NCBI RefSeq assembly: GCF_015082335.1
Contig: NZ_BLRL01000003.1
Coordinates: 248,001-312,000 of the forward strand
Direction of reading: 5' to 3'
DNA length: 64,000 nt
Origin: Moritella sp. F3
Lineage (GTDB): Bacteria; Pseudomonadota; Gammaproteobacteria; Enterobacterales; Moritellaceae
Shown here: piece after piece, positions 7,778 to 18,614 of the stretch
Layout of the letters: each line of letters begins with the position of its first letter
How positions within the stretch are numbered: the stretch's first letter is position 1
Program-made: the position numbers and the translations under genes
The notes under the pieces: generated by a model
Databases searched by the model: none
Told to the model about the DNA's origin: nothing
Seen by the model: the letters and a program-made list of their open reading frames with translations, nothing else

Positions 7778-9751
7778 TTAAACTGCGACTGTTTCTACTG
7801 GAGTAGCAACAACGGGTTTAGCAACAACAGGCTTCGCAACTATGTTACGCTTTTCTTTGTTAACTTCAGCGATATTAACGAAGATAACGTCACCTAGGCT
7901 GTATTCAACCTGATCTTTAATGCTGATTTGACCTGTTTCAACTAAGCATTTAACTTCTTTCTTATTATCATGTAATAAGCTAGCAGGGATAAATGCAACC
8001 GCACCATTTTCAAGTAAACGCACACGTAAGCCACCACGGTTAACATCCATGATGCTAGCTTCGAATGCTTGTTTGCTTTCTACTGCAGGTGTTAGGTAAT
8101 CAACATATAACCAAGACGAGATATCACGTTCAGCCATTCTATGCTGACGGCGACGTTCTGACATCAAGATAACTTCATCTTCTGTTGCAGAGCGTGCTGT
8201 GCCATTGGTTAATGTTGCTTTAATTAGGCGATGGTTAAGGATGTCACCGTATTTACGGATTGGTGAAGTCCATGTTGCGTAACCTTCTAAGCCCATTGCA
8301 AAGTGACGTTCAGCACTTGCACTGATGATGCTGTAGCTTTGCATACGACGTAAACGACTGTCTAATGCTGGATTGGCTTTTTCTGCAAGTGTACGTTGCA
8401 ATTCAACATAACCAGGTAGAGATTGGATATGCTCTTTTGTGCATTCAATACCGTGTTCAGTCAGTAACTCAACAACTAAGTCAATCTTCTCTGGATCAAA
8501 ACCGGCATGGGTATTAAATACACCTACATCGCCATGTTGACGGAATAAACGTGCTGCAGTGATGTTCGCCGCAACCATTGTTTCTTCAATCATTTGATTT
8601 GCAATACGACGATGCTCAACGTGAATAGCAAGTACGTTACCACTGTCGTCTAGCTCAAAGCTATAATCTGGTTGGTCAGGGAATACGATTGCATTCTTCT
8701 TGCGCCATTGTTGACGATGACGTGCAAACGTAGCCAATGACTGTAATTGCTCAGCAAGCTGTGCTTCAGGCTGCCATTCAGTTGATACTTCTTCAATTAA
8801 ATCTGATACTTGTGTATAAGATAATTTATGCTGAGACGTGATCCAAGCGGTGAAGAATTCAAACTCTTCAGCTAACGCACCATCTTCTTGGATAGTATAA
8901 GTACAACATAATGTTGGGCGCTTTTCGCCAGCAACTAATGAACAAACACTGTCACTTAATTCACGTGGCATCATTGGGATATTACGGCCCGGTAGATACA
9001 CTGTGAACGCACGTTCTGCAGCTATTTTATTTAATTCTGAATCAGCTGGAATATATGATGTTGGATCGGCGATCGCAACAGTCACTTTTAAATTACCTTC
9101 TGCTGTTTTTTCAACAAGCAGTGCATCATCCATATCTTGTGTAGACGCTGAATCGATAGTAAAGAATGGCTTATCTGTTAGATCAATACGTGTTGTATCA
9201 TCTTTAAATTCAACAGAATCAGGCATTGCTGGTACATCTTTAGCCAAATTTTGACGTGCTAATGTAACCCACCATGGTGCATTTGGATCGGTTTCAGTCG
9301 CAACGAAACTTGTTACTTCAGCAGCAAAGCTACCGTCTTTTAATGCATGAGATGTAAGTTGTGCAACAACCCAGTCACCATTACTTACTTTTTGTTCGCC
9401 TAAACCAACTAGTTTTGCCTTAATTGGCATGTTGATCACAGGACTGTCAGCAACAATGGTCAGTTTGTTTTTAGCAATACTGATACGCGCAATAAAACGG
9501 GTTAACTTAGCTTCAACTAAAGTATCTGGTTCTGCTGATGTTTTATCACCGTTGGTTTCTATATATGCTTTAATGCGATCGCCATGCATGATTTTTTTCA
9601 TGTGTGGCGGAGCAATGAAGTAGCTTTCGCCATCATCCGCTTCAAGGAAACCAAAACCACGTTCAGTGCCTTTAACTGTTCCTTCTACACTTGGCGTGTT
9701 TTGGCGCATATTTTGTTTTAATTGAGATAGTAGTGGATTGTCGCGAAACAT
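7778..9751 (-). CDS. rnb: Exoribonuclease II
   Basis: A 3'-5' processive single-strand-specific exoribonuclease of the RNR family. 657 residues; the first fifty (MFRDNPLLSQLKQNM...) match E. coli RNase II nearly residue for residue. Order: cold-shock domains at about 1-180, the RNB catalytic domain with the metal-binding DSASTQDMDDAL around 200-212, and a C-terminal S1 domain. The end carries an extra low-complexity tail built from VAKPVVAKPVVATPV, absent from E. coli. It stands alone on this strand, 86 bases after the peroxidase gene. Confidence 0.95.
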   Translation of the reverse strand: MFRDNPLLSQLKQNMRQNTPSVEGTVKGTERGFGFLEADDGESYFIAPPHMKKIMHGDRIKAYIETNGDKTSAEPDTLVEAKLTRFIARISIAKNKLTIVADSPVINMPIKAKLVGLGEQKVSNGDWVVAQLTSHALKDGSFAAEVTSFVATETDPNAPWWVTLARQNLAKDVPAMPDSVEFKDDTTRIDLTDKPFFTIDSASTQDMDDALLVEKTAEGNLKVTVAIADPTSYIPADSELNKIAAERAFTVYLPGRNIPMMPRELSDSVCSLVAGEKRPTLCCTYTIQEDGALAEEFEFFTAWITSQHKLSYTQVSDLIEEVSTEWQPEAQLAEQLQSLATFARHRQQWRKKNAIVFPDQPDYSFELDDSGNVLAIHVEHRRIANQMIEETMVAANITAARLFRQHGDVGVFNTHAGFDPEKIDLVVELLTEHGIECTKEHIQSLPGYVELQRTLAEKANPALDSRLRRMQSYSIISASAERHFAMGLEGYATWTSPIRKYGDILNHRLIKATLTNGTARSATEDEVILMSERRRQHRMAERDISSWLYVDYLTPAVESKQAFEASIMDVNRGGLRVRLLENGAVAFIPASLLHDNKKEVKCLVETGQISIKDQVEYSLGDVIFVNIAEVNKEKRNIVAKPVVAKPVVATPVETVAV

Positions 9752-9837
9752 GTAAAACCTTCCTATAATGAATTGCGCATACTATACGACAGAGCAGGGC
9801 TAAGTACCACCCCTGATACGGGCAGTTTGTTGTAAGC

Positions 9838-10317
9838 CTATAGTAGCTTTTCAATATCTTTAATCATGCCTTTTGGTGAAACTGTTGGTGCAAAACGATC
9901 AACGACATCACCGTTACGATTAACCAAGAATTTCGTGAAATTCCATTTTATGCCTTTACTGCCTAATAAACCTCTCGCCTCAGACTTTAGCCAATTATAA
10001 AGTGGGTCGGCATTATCACCGTTCACATCAATTTTGCTAAACATGTCAAAAGTGACACCAAAGTTAAGCTGACAGAATGAATTGATATCGGCATCGGAAC
10101 CTTTTTCTTGTTGCTTAAACTGGTTACAAGGGAAACCTAGAATGGTTAATCCTTTATCGCCATAGGTCTGATTAAGCTCTTCTAATTCAGCGTATTGATT
10201 GGTGAAACCACACTTACTCGCGGTGTTGACGATTAATACGACTTTGCCATTATAATCACTGAGTTTTTTATGTTCACCTGTGATTGTTGTTACTTCGAAA
10301 TCATAAAGCTTGGTCAT
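9838..10317 (-). CDS. Glutathione peroxidase, cysteine type (BtuE-like)
   Basis: Reduces hydroperoxides, probably with thioredoxin or glutathione. 159 residues; peroxidatic Cys36 in NTASKCGFT, the Gln in GFPCNQF and the Trp-Asn pair in KWNFTKF complete the catalytic set. There is cysteine rather than selenocysteine at the active site. Same strand as rnb but separated by 86 bases and no obvious coupling. The unit is divergent from htpG. Confidence 0.92.
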   Translation of the reverse strand: MTKLYDFEVTTITGEHKKLSDYNGKVVLIVNTASKCGFTNQYAELEELNQTYGDKGLTILGFPCNQFKQQEKGSDADINSFCQLNFGVTFDMFSKIDVNGDNADPLYNWLKSEARGLLGSKGIKWNFTKFLVNRNGDVVDRFAPTVSPKGMIKDIEKLL

Positions 10318-10483
10318 TATAAGTACCTTCTTAAGTTTAAGTAGAAAGAGAATAAATAGGTTGTGCGCAATATAATGCGTATTGCGATATTAATATGCAA
10401 GCATTTTCGAGTCTCATATGGCTTTTTTACATTTGATTTTAAGTTGTTGCGTTTGAGCTCACAGATAAAAATTATTAATTGCC

Positions 10484-10511
10484 CTTGAAAACACTGATAA
10501 CAAACCCATCT
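10484..10511 (+). promoter_or_regulatory. Sigma-32 heat-shock promoter of htpG
   Basis: CTTGAAA (-35), a 13-base spacer, then ACCCATCT (-10). This differs from the E. coli sigma-32 consensus CTTGAAA-N11-15-CCCCATNT at a single position. Transcription would start about 60 bases before the htpG ATG. Confidence 0.75.
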
Positions 10512-10578
10512 ATCTATTAACGAATACATTCAGATAATTTGTAATCTGAATCACCCCATTAGAACAAAGGAACAAGTA

Positions 10579-12489
10579 ATGACTGATACAGTTAATACTG
10601 AGACTCACGGCTTTCAGGCTGAAGTTAAGCAACTGCTTAAATTAATGATCCATTCTTTATACTCAAATAAAGAAATCTTTTTACGAGAACTTGTCTCTAA
10701 TGCGGCCGATGCAGCCGACAAATTACGTTTTAAAGCATTATCAGATAATAGCTTGTATGAAGATGACGGCGAATTACGCGTACGTGTTACGTTTGATAAA
10801 ACAGCCCGTACAATCACGATTGCTGATAACGGCATCGGTATGTCACGCGAAGATGTTATCTCACATTTAGGCACAATCGCACGTTCTGGCACATCAGAAT
10901 TCTTTGATAACCTATCTGGTGACCAAGCGAAAGACTCACAGTTAATCGGTCAGTTCGGTGTTGGTTTCTACTCGGGATTCATCGTTGCAGACATGATGAC
11001 TGTTAACACGCGTGCAGCGGGTGCAGCAGCAGATCAAGCAGTACAGTGGGAATCTGAAGGCGAAGGCGATTACCGTCTAGCAGACATCACGAAAGAAAGC
11101 CGTGGTACTGAAATCATTTTACACCTACGTGAAGGTGAAGATGATTTACTTGATGCATGGAAATTGCGTCAAATTGTGAACAAATACTCTGATCACATCA
11201 GCATCCCTGTTGAGATGTGGAAAGAAGAACAACCTGAATCAGACGGTCCAGACGGTGAAAAAACACCAGCAGTACCGGGTGAGTGGGAATCGATTACCCG
11301 TGCAAGCGCATTGTGGACATTATCGAAAAATGAACTTAAAGATGAAGAATATAATGAGTTCTATAAGCACATTGCCCATGACTTTGAAGATCCACTAACA
11401 TGGAGCCACAACCGTGTAGAAGGTAAGCAAGAATATACTAGCCTACTTTATATCCCTGCGCGTGCCCCATTTGATATGTGGAACCGTGAAAAAGAACATG
11501 GCCTAAAACTTTACGTTCGACGTGTATTCATTATGGATGACGCTGAGCAGTTTATGCCGACTTACCTACGTTTCGTGAAGGGTGTGTTAGATTCTAACGA
11601 CTTACCACTAAACGTATCTCGTGAAATCTTACAAGATAATAAAATCACGACATCACTACGTACTGCTTGTACTAAACGTGTATTGACTATGCTTGACCGC
11701 ATGGCGAAGAACGAAGATGAAAAATATCTGAAATTCTGGAATGAATTTGGTCAAGCACTGAAAGAAGGTCCAGCAGAAGACATGGCGAATAAAGAGAAGA
11801 TTGCTTCTTTATTACGTTTTTCTTCAACATCTGTTGGCGGTCCTGCACAGGAAGTTGGTTTCGGTAAATACATCGAAAACATGCCTGAAGGTCAAGATAA
11901 GATCTACTACATTACAGCTGACAATTACACAACAGCAGTAAACAGTGCATATCTTGAAATCTTCAAGAAAAAAGGCATTGAAGTATTACTATTAACTGAC
12001 CGTATTGATGAGTGGTTACTTTCACACTTAACTGACTTTGATGGTAAGCAATTGGTATCTGTTACTAAGGGCGATTTAGACCTTGGCGAACTAGATGATG
12101 AAGATGCGAAGAAAGCGAAAGAAGAAGCGACAGAAGAATTTGCTAGTTTCCTTGAGCGTGCTAAATCAACATTAGGTGAAAAAGTAGCCGATGTTCGTTT
12201 AACGCATCGTCTAACAGAGACTCCATCTTGTGTTGTTACCAACGAAGATGGTATGAGCAGCCAAATGATTAAATTGATGGAATCTGCTGGTCAAGCTGTA
12301 CCACCACAAAAATACATTTTTGAGCTAAATCCTGAGCACGAAATGATTAAACGTGTTGCTGATGAAGCTGATGAAGCTGTATTTACAGACTGGATTCAGC
12401 TATTGCTAGAGCAAGCACAATTGACTGAACGTGGTAGTTTAGATGATCCAGCGGCATTTATTGCGCGTATGAATCGTTTAATCGGTTAA
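10579..12489 (+). CDS. htpG: Chaperone HtpG (bacterial Hsp90)
   Basis: An ATP-dependent dimeric cytosolic chaperone. 636 residues. The GHKL ATPase domain is at the N-terminus, with [25 protein letters not shown] and [11 protein letters not shown]; middle and C-terminal dimerisation domains follow at normal length. An AAGGAAC ribosome-binding site sits before the ATG. The sigma-32 promoter listed above should place it in the heat-shock regulon. adk and hemH follow, as in enterobacteria. Confidence 0.97.
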   Translation: MTDTVNTETHGFQAEVKQLLKLMIHSLYSNKEIFLRELVSNAADAADKLRFKALSDNSLYEDDGELRVRVTFDKTARTITIADNGIGMSREDVISHLGTIARSGTSEFFDNLSGDQAKDSQLIGQFGVGFYSGFIVADMMTVNTRAAGAAADQAVQWESEGEGDYRLADITKESRGTEIILHLREGEDDLLDAWKLRQIVNKYSDHISIPVEMWKEEQPESDGPDGEKTPAVPGEWESITRASALWTLSKNELKDEEYNEFYKHIAHDFEDPLTWSHNRVEGKQEYTSLLYIPARAPFDMWNREKEHGLKLYVRRVFIMDDAEQFMPTYLRFVKGVLDSNDLPLNVSREILQDNKITTSLRTACTKRVLTMLDRMAKNEDEKYLKFWNEFGQALKEGPAEDMANKEKIASLLRFSSTSVGGPAQEVGFGKYIENMPEGQDKIYYITADNYTTAVNSAYLEIFKKKGIEVLLLTDRIDEWLLSHLTDFDGKQLVSVTKGDLDLGELDDEDAKKAKEEATEEFASFLERAKSTLGEKVADVRLTHRLTETPSCVVTNEDGMSSQMIKLMESAGQAVPPQKYIFELNPEHEMIKRVADEADEAVFTDWIQLLLEQAQLTERGSLDDPAAFIARMNRLIG

Positions 12490-12656
12490 GTACAGTTTCC
12501 ATAATTTAACAGTGTGAATATGTTTTTCTATTAAACTACTCACAAAGTTATATGTGAATTAGCGACAATTCAGGGCCGTACTTGAACACATCGGATTTCC
12601 CGTGTAGTCTAGCGGTTCTGAAATTTAAGCAATTTAAACAAGCTAAATCAATTTAA

Positions 12657-13310
<654 letters not shown>

Positions 13311-13362
13311 TCTGCCTCTTAATTGAGAGAGTATTCTGTCGATTAATTTGTATACTGTTATT

Positions 13363-13390
13363 AAACCTCGAGCCTGCTCGGGGTTTTTTT
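13363..13390 (+). terminator. Terminator of adk
   Basis: AAACCTCGAG / CTCGGGGTTT stem with CCTG loop and a run of seven T. Confidence 0.85.
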
Positions 13391-13480
13391 ATACCTAAAT
13401 CTCAGCGAGTTATTGGATCCAATACACTTAATCACATAGAATAGCGTTACTCGTTAAACGACATAGTGATTATGTGTAAT

Positions 13481-14455
13481 ATGACTAAGCAAAGTATTTT
13501 ATTGGTTAACCTTGGTACGCCAGAATCAGCAACCCCCGCGGGCGTTAAAGCATTTCTAAAACCGTTTCTGTCTGATCCTCGTGTTGTCAGTATTCCACGC
13601 TTATTTTGGTTACCGCTGTTAAATGGAGTCATTTTACCTTTGCGCTGTAAACGCGTGGCCAAAGCTTACCAGTCTATTTGGTTTGATGATGGCTCACCTT
13701 TATTACATTACAGCTTATTACAGCAAAAAGCCTTGTCAGCAATATTTAAACAAGCAGGGCAAGACGTGCATGTCGAGCTGGCAATGACGTATGGTGAGCG
13801 TAGTATTAACAATGCCATTGCTAAATTGCAAGATGCAGGCGTTGAACATATCGTGGTATTACCCTTGTTCCCTCAGTATTCATCAACGACTACAGCACCA
13901 GTTTTTGATCAAGTGGCTAACTATCTTCAAGCAACCATCGATGTGCCAAGCGTGAGCTTAGTGAAGCATTACCATAACAATGACGCTTATATTGAAGCAT
14001 TAGCGTTAAGTATTGAGCGTCAGTGGGCAGAGCAGGGCAGAGCTGAGAAATTATTATTGTCATATCATGGCATTCCAAAGTTCTTGGTTGATCAAGGCGA
14101 TATCTATGCGGATCATTGTGTTGAAACGACGGCATTACTTTGCGCACGTTTAGGCTTAGCTGAAAATGAGGTCGTGCATTGCTATCAATCTCGTTTTGGG
14201 AAAGCGGAATGGCTACAGCCGTATACCAACGAAACGTTAGTGAAACTGGCTGAAAGTGGCACTAAATCGTTAGATGTGATCGCGCCAGCGTTTGCAGTCG
14301 ATTGTTTAGAAACACTCGAAGAAATGGCTATTGAAAATAAAGATGTATTTGTGAAAGCTGGTGGTGAAGATTATCGCTTTATCGCGTGTTTAAATGATGA
14401 TGAAACCCACGTTCGTGCACTACATACTGTTGCGAGTGAATACTTACGTAGTTAG
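13481..14455 (+). CDS. hemH: Ferrochelatase
   Basis: Inserts ferrous iron into protoporphyrin IX, the last step of haem synthesis. About 324 residues from the ATG at 13481; GTG 13466 and ATG 13472 are alternative in-frame starts, and none has a clear ribosome-binding site. I prefer 13481 because the conserved ILLxNLGTP then begins at residue 6, as in E. coli. LSYHGIP, with the metal-site His, lies near 188-194, and DCLETLEE contains the conserved Glu. Follows htpG-adk in the same direction. Confidence 0.94.
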   Translation: MTKQSILLVNLGTPESATPAGVKAFLKPFLSDPRVVSIPRLFWLPLLNGVILPLRCKRVAKAYQSIWFDDGSPLLHYSLLQQKALSAIFKQAGQDVHVELAMTYGERSINNAIAKLQDAGVEHIVVLPLFPQYSSTTTAPVFDQVANYLQATIDVPSVSLVKHYHNNDAYIEALALSIERQWAEQGRAEKLLLSYHGIPKFLVDQGDIYADHCVETTALLCARLGLAENEVVHCYQSRFGKAEWLQPYTNETLVKLAESGTKSLDVIAPAFAVDCLETLEEMAIENKDVFVKAGGEDYRFIACLNDDETHVRALHTVASEYLRS

Positions 14456-14458
14456 TCG

Positions 14459-14764
14459 CTATTTAGCTCGAATCAAGCTGTGTTTAGCGTTAACGAGTTG
14501 GACGCTAACCACTTCGGCACGTTTCATTTTGTCTACATTTTCCAAATCAGTAATTGAATAGTGCCTATTCAGCATCCAATCCAGAGGCTGCTGAAAGTTA
14601 TCTTCATCAACAATAAATGATTGATTTTTTAGCCCTCCTTCATCTACTTGCACTATCCATAAGCGCTTTTTACTGTCGAGTTGTGAAAGTAATCGCTGAC
14701 TGAATTGATTAAATAGTTGACTGAAACTAGCTCTTCCTCGCTGTAAGACTCGTCGTAATAGCAT
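14459..14764 (-). CDS. Conserved-looking small protein of unknown function
   Basis: 101 residues, basic at both ends (MLLRRVLQRGR at the start, RAK at the end), soluble, with a central RLWIVQVDEGG. I do not recognise the family. It is convergent with hemH with only three bases between the stops, and lies downstream of argA on the same strand. The ribosome-binding site is weak. Length and position make it plausible, but coding status is inferred only from the open frame. Confidence 0.5.
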   Translation of the reverse strand: MLLRRVLQRGRASFSQLFNQFSQRLLSQLDSKKRLWIVQVDEGGLKNQSFIVDEDNFQQPLDWMLNRHYSITDLENVDKMKRAEVVSVQLVNAKHSLIRAK

Positions 14765-14892
14765 GTATTGAACTCTGAAAAGAATGAGGTGGAATTATAG
14801 CCCTAAATATTTGTTGTGTTGTAGCGGTTCGCGCACATTATGGCTAAGGCAAGTGTACCGAATTGTAACAAGCTGTCTTGTGGAAGAGAGAA

Positions 14893-14934
14893 GGCAGTAA
14901 CAGATAGGTGAAAGTCTGTGCTTCGGTTACTGCC
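14893..14934 (-). terminator. Hairpin after argA
   Basis: Outer arms GGCAGTAAC / GTTACTGCC with an inner ACAGA / TCTGT stem, five bases beyond the argA stop; only a pyrimidine-rich tail follows on the minus strand. Confidence 0.5.
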
Positions 14935-14939
14935 AGATT

Positions 14940-16268
14940 TTATAAAGCCTTCATCAGAATTTTTGAACGACGCTGTAGGTTATAGAGCTCTTGTTTTTCA
15001 ACCGGTAATTGCTCAAGTTCGACAGGTTCAAAACCACGTTCTCTAAACCAATGGATGCTGTGAGTTGTCAGCACAAACAAGCTATCCATGCCTTGCTGTT
15101 TGGCTTGTTTCTCGATTTCCTTAACCAGTAAGTCACCACGACTTAAGCGTCGATATTCCGGATGGGTTGCGACACTGGCCATTTCGGCAATATTGCCCGA
15201 GAAACAGTACAGTGATGCACAACCAATAATGGTGCCATCACGTTCTACCACAGTAAAGTGTTCAATATCTCGTAACAACTGTTCTCTGCTGCGCTGTACT
15301 AACATACCCTGGTCGATTAAGGGTTGCGTTAATAACATAATACCTGGCACATCTTCAATCTTAGCTGGGCGTGTTTGCTCGGCGCTTTGGCGTACTATTT
15401 GAGTACCAACACCATCACGTGAAAACAGTTCTTGTAGTAATGAGCCATCGGTTTTGTAACTAACCAAATGACAGCGGGTTACACCAGCAAAAGAGGCATT
15501 AATCGCAGCGCGTAAATAAGACGCCGTACCACTATTTATCCCACCTTGTGCTTCAAGTTCAGTTAAGCGTTCTTGTGCTTGCTCTGGGAACATCTCAGAA
15601 ATGAGTTCACCGTTATAATCTAACACACCTTGCGAAGAGCAAAAATTAATGAGCTTATGGGCGCTGAGTTTGATGGCTATTTTAGTCGCGACTTCTTCCG
15701 CACTGAGGTTAAAACTTTCCCCTGTGACTGAATAGCCGAGTGGTGGAACGACTGTAATGGCATTTTGAGCGAGTTGATATTCTAATGCATCAGTATCAAC
15801 ACGGCGAACGCGGCCGGTATGGCAAAAATCGACGCCGTTATCAACGCCCATCGGTTGCGCTGTAATGAAGTTGCCACTGACGATATTGATTTTAACGCCG
15901 TGCATTTGCGTATTGACCAGCCCCATCGAAAATGCGGCAGTAATTTCATATTGGAGTTGACCAATAACTTGTTTAATTAACGGGAAGGCTTGCTCATCCG
16001 TGACGCGCTGGCGTTTGTGAAACTGACTTTCGCAATTATTCTGCGCGAGTATGTTGTTAATTTGTGGGCGAGCGCCAAAAACCAAGACGATGCGAATGCC
16101 AAGGATGTTTAATAGGGCAATGTCATTAACGATATTAATGAAATTAGCATGCGCGATGGCTTCACCGCCCAATGTCAGTACGATTGTTTTATCGCGGTGC
16201 GCATTGAGATAAGGCGCAGACTGCCGAAACCAACGTACTAACTGATTATCTTGTTGACTCAATTCCAT
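14940..16268 (-). CDS. argA: N-acetylglutamate synthase, ArgA
   Basis: Transfers acetyl from acetyl-CoA to glutamate, the first step of arginine synthesis. 442 residues, full length: an amino-acid-kinase-like regulatory domain (about 1-280, with TLGGEAIAH and LVFGARPQI) and a C-terminal GNAT acetyltransferase domain (about 295-440, [16 protein letters not shown] is the acetyl-CoA loop). A strong AAGGAG lies before the ATG. The upstream sequence has a poor ARG-box-like stretch that I do not count as evidence. The gene stands apart from any other arg gene in this window. Confidence 0.95.
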   Translation of the reverse strand: MELSQQDNQLVRWFRQSAPYLNAHRDKTIVLTLGGEAIAHANFINIVNDIALLNILGIRIVLVFGARPQINNILAQNNCESQFHKRQRVTDEQAFPLIKQVIGQLQYEITAAFSMGLVNTQMHGVKINIVSGNFITAQPMGVDNGVDFCHTGRVRRVDTDALEYQLAQNAITVVPPLGYSVTGESFNLSAEEVATKIAIKLSAHKLINFCSSQGVLDYNGELISEMFPEQAQERLTELEAQGGINSGTASYLRAAINASFAGVTRCHLVSYKTDGSLLQELFSRDGVGTQIVRQSAEQTRPAKIEDVPGIMLLTQPLIDQGMLVQRSREQLLRDIEHFTVVERDGTIIGCASLYCFSGNIAEMASVATHPEYRRLSRGDLLVKEIEKQAKQQGMDSLFVLTTHSIHWFRERGFEPVELEQLPVEKQELYNLQRRSKILMKAL

Positions 16269-16357
16269 CTCCTTGGATTTAAATGCTTATTCTAAATAAT
16301 AGCTCTGAAAGCTAATATTCCTTAAATCGAAGATGAAATCAAGTCACAGCAGATTGA

Positions 16358-16672
16358 TTATTCGCTTTTCCATAGGATATGGATAAAGTTATCGTTTGCT
16401 TTTTTCTTTACCAGTACACGCCCGAATACATCATTTAGCTCTTCGTTGTCATCAACAAGACCGATATGTAATTCGCAATAGTCATTGTCATTGATACCCA
16501 TCGCGACAGTTGCTGGCCAATCGTTACTTAAATCAACGATATCAACAGCACCACGATCTTCGAATTGCATGGCAAATAAGATTTGATCTGCTGGCTCTAA
16601 TTCCTTTTGCGCACCGTTTAAAAATGTATCGTAGGCAAAATCGATTAGCTCGTCTTCAGTTTTTAATAGCAT
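16358..16672 (-). CDS. DUF440 double-stranded-DNA-mimic-like protein (YciU/HI1450 family)
   Basis: 104 very acidic residues. Matches E. coli YciU and H. influenzae HI1450 along its length (AYDxFL, PADxxLFxxQFE-RG, NDVFxRxLV). HI1450 has a fold and charge pattern resembling DNA mimics and was reported to bind the HU protein; the role in cells is not settled. Single gene between argA and the DAHP synthase gene, which is divergent. Confidence 0.88.
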   Translation of the reverse strand: MLLKTEDELIDFAYDTFLNGAQKELEPADQILFAMQFEDRGAVDIVDLSNDWPATVAMGINDNDYCELHIGLVDDNEELNDVFGRVLVKKKANDNFIHILWKSE

Positions 16673-16865
16673 AGAATGTCCAAATTGAGGGTATTTTTAC
16701 TGGATTTTACCTTAATCTCGATCAGATAAAAATATGTCTGACAATATCCACTGTATTTTTATGTGATTTCTAATTGATTCCGAATGAAATAGGCGTTACA
16801 TTGAATGCGGACAATATAACATTAGAGTATGAATGCCAAAGGGCAAATAAAGGAATATTATTAGT

Positions 16866-17927
16866 ATGCATTATCAAACAGACGACGTCAGAATCCGTGA
16901 AGTAAAAGAATTATTACCGCCAATTGCAGTGTTAGAAAAGTACCCTGCTTCTGATGATGTGACTAAAACAGTATTTGAATCACGTAATAGCATTAGCCAA
17001 ATTCTTAAGCAAGCAGATGATCGCCTTTTAGTGATCGTTGGTCCTTGTTCTATCCATGACACAGAGGCTGCATTAGAATATGCAGAGCGTCTAGTGGCAT
17101 TACGTGAGAAGTATAAAGATACACTTGAGATTGTGATGCGTGTTTATTTTGAAAAACCGCGTACAACTGTTGGTTGGAAAGGTTTAATCAACGACCCGTA
17201 TTTAGATGATAGCTTCCAGTTAAATGATGGCGTACGTATTGCACGTAAACTATTGCTTGATGTGAATGCAATGGGTCTACCAACAGCGGGTGAATTCCTA
17301 GATATGATCACACCACAATATGTTGGCGATCTAATGAGCTGGGGCGCAATCGGCGCACGTACGACTGAATCTCAAGTTCACCGTGAATTAGCATCAGGCA
17401 TGTCATGTCCTGTCGGCTTTAAAAATGGTACAGACGGTACAATTAAAGTAGCGATTGATGCAATTGGTAGTGCTAATGCACCGCACCATTTCTTATCTGT
17501 AACTAAATTCGGTCACTCTGCAATTATTTCTACAGCAGGTAACCCAGATTGTCATATCATCCTACGTGGTGGTAATAAGTCGACAAACTATTCTGCAGAC
17601 GATGTAGCATCAATTACAACGCAATTAGAAGCGGCGAAGCAAGATGTTAATATCATGATTGACTTTAGCCATGCTAACAGCGAAAAGAAATTCCAAAAAC
17701 AAATGGATGTTTCAACGGATGTTGCTGGTCAAATTAGTGCTGGTAATAAAGGCATCTTCGGTGTGATGGTTGAAAGTCATTTAGTAGAAGGTCGCCAAGA
17801 TCTTGTGAATGGCAAAGTAGAAACTTACGGTCAAAGTATCACTGATGCTTGTATCGGTTGGGCTGACACTGAAACGATGATGGCACAGTTATCAGATGCT
17901 GTTGCGACACGTCGAGCTGGTAAATAA
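16866..17927 (+). CDS. aroG: 3-deoxy-7-phosphoheptulonate synthase (DAHP synthase), AroG type
   Basis: Condenses phosphoenolpyruvate and erythrose 4-phosphate in the first step of the shikimate pathway. 353 residues of the type I-alpha family. The N-terminus MHYQTDDVRIREVKELLPP follows AroG (the phenylalanine-sensitive isoenzyme) most closely. GPCSIHD, KPRTTVGWKG and the DFSHANS metal-site region are all intact. AAAGGAA lies 8-14 bases before the ATG. I find no convincing TyrR box upstream. A terminator follows at 17989. Confidence 0.94.
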   Translation: MHYQTDDVRIREVKELLPPIAVLEKYPASDDVTKTVFESRNSISQILKQADDRLLVIVGPCSIHDTEAALEYAERLVALREKYKDTLEIVMRVYFEKPRTTVGWKGLINDPYLDDSFQLNDGVRIARKLLLDVNAMGLPTAGEFLDMITPQYVGDLMSWGAIGARTTESQVHRELASGMSCPVGFKNGTDGTIKVAIDAIGSANAPHHFLSVTKFGHSAIISTAGNPDCHIILRGGNKSTNYSADDVASITTQLEAAKQDVNIMIDFSHANSEKKFQKQMDVSTDVAGQISAGNKGIFGVMVESHLVEGRQDLVNGKVETYGQSITDACIGWADTETMMAQLSDAVATRRAGK

Positions 17928-17988
17928 GCAAGCACACTAGCTGACTTGCATTGTAACGCTGTTTAGGTATATAGTCTGAACATATTAT

Positions 17989-18015
17989 AAAGCACAAACT
18001 TTGGTTTGTGCTTTT
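17989..18015 (+). terminator. Terminator of aroG
   Basis: AAAGCACAAAC / GTTTGTGCTTT stem around a TTTG loop, with a short T-run. Confidence 0.75.
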
Positions 18016-18036
18016 GTCATTAAAGAGCGGACAACA

Positions 18037-18531
18037 ATGAAACGAATTATATTTTCTCTTGATGAAGTTTTGCCGATTGAAGCGGAAGCACTTGCTGCAA
18101 AGACTTTTACTCCTACTTATGATGACCTTTGGGACGCGAGTAAGTTCAAAGGGTCTAAAGTTGTCGATGAACATGGCAACACTGAAGTTGAAGCATTAAG
18201 TAAGGGTCTTAACTTCTGGCCAGATGTTAACCAACTTAATCCTAAGAAACTTAAAGCACAATTAACCTTGATGGCAGAGCACGGCGTTTTCATTATGAAC
18301 AACGTTTCAAGTGATATCTCGCCAATTGAGCGTGGCACACTCGCTTACGCACAAGGCTGCCACCCAGAGAACGATGCTGATTTCGAAATGAATCAAGATG
18401 ATATTTTTGATGGCGAAATGGGCTCAATCACTATTCCACTGGAATGGGTGAGTCGTTCTGTTAAAGCAGACAAGAAGCAGTTCATTATTGAATTGGGTGA
18501 CGATGACGATGTACGTCTAATCATCAAATAA
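18037..18531 (+). CDS. Acidic soluble protein of unknown function
   Basis: 164 residues, acidic, no signal peptide or membrane segment, ending in an Asp-rich stretch (ELGDDDDVRLIIK). I do not recognise the family. The frame opens earlier at a TTG (18001), but that codon is inside the aroG terminator hairpin, so ATG 18037 with GAGCGG upstream is the better start. It is flanked by strong terminators on both sides, so it is probably transcribed alone. Confidence 0.72.
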   Translation: MKRIIFSLDEVLPIEAEALAAKTFTPTYDDLWDASKFKGSKVVDEHGNTEVEALSKGLNFWPDVNQLNPKKLKAQLTLMAEHGVFIMNNVSSDISPIERGTLAYAQGCHPENDADFEMNQDDIFDGEMGSITIPLEWVSRSVKADKKQFIIELGDDDDVRLIIK

Positions 18532-18550
18532 AGAATTAAATGAAAAGAAT

Positions 18551-18592
18551 AAAAAGAGCCTCTCGTTACAGTAACGAGAGGCTCTTTTTTTT
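18551..18592 (+). terminator. Strong bidirectional terminator
   Basis: Eighteen-base arms (AAAAAGAGCCTCTCGTTA and its complement) with a short loop, followed by T8; serves both 18037-18531 and the convergent GTPase gene. Confidence 0.9.
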
Positions 18593-18614
18593 GCATTGAT
18601 TTAGCTAGAATAGA

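Noticed and set aside
16269..16330. ARG box upstream of argA
   Set aside because: The best match to the 18-base consensus is poor and single, whereas ArgR sites are usually paired.
18001..18036. TTG start at 18001 for the acidic protein gene
   Set aside because: It lies within the aroG terminator hairpin; ATG 18037 is the sensible start.
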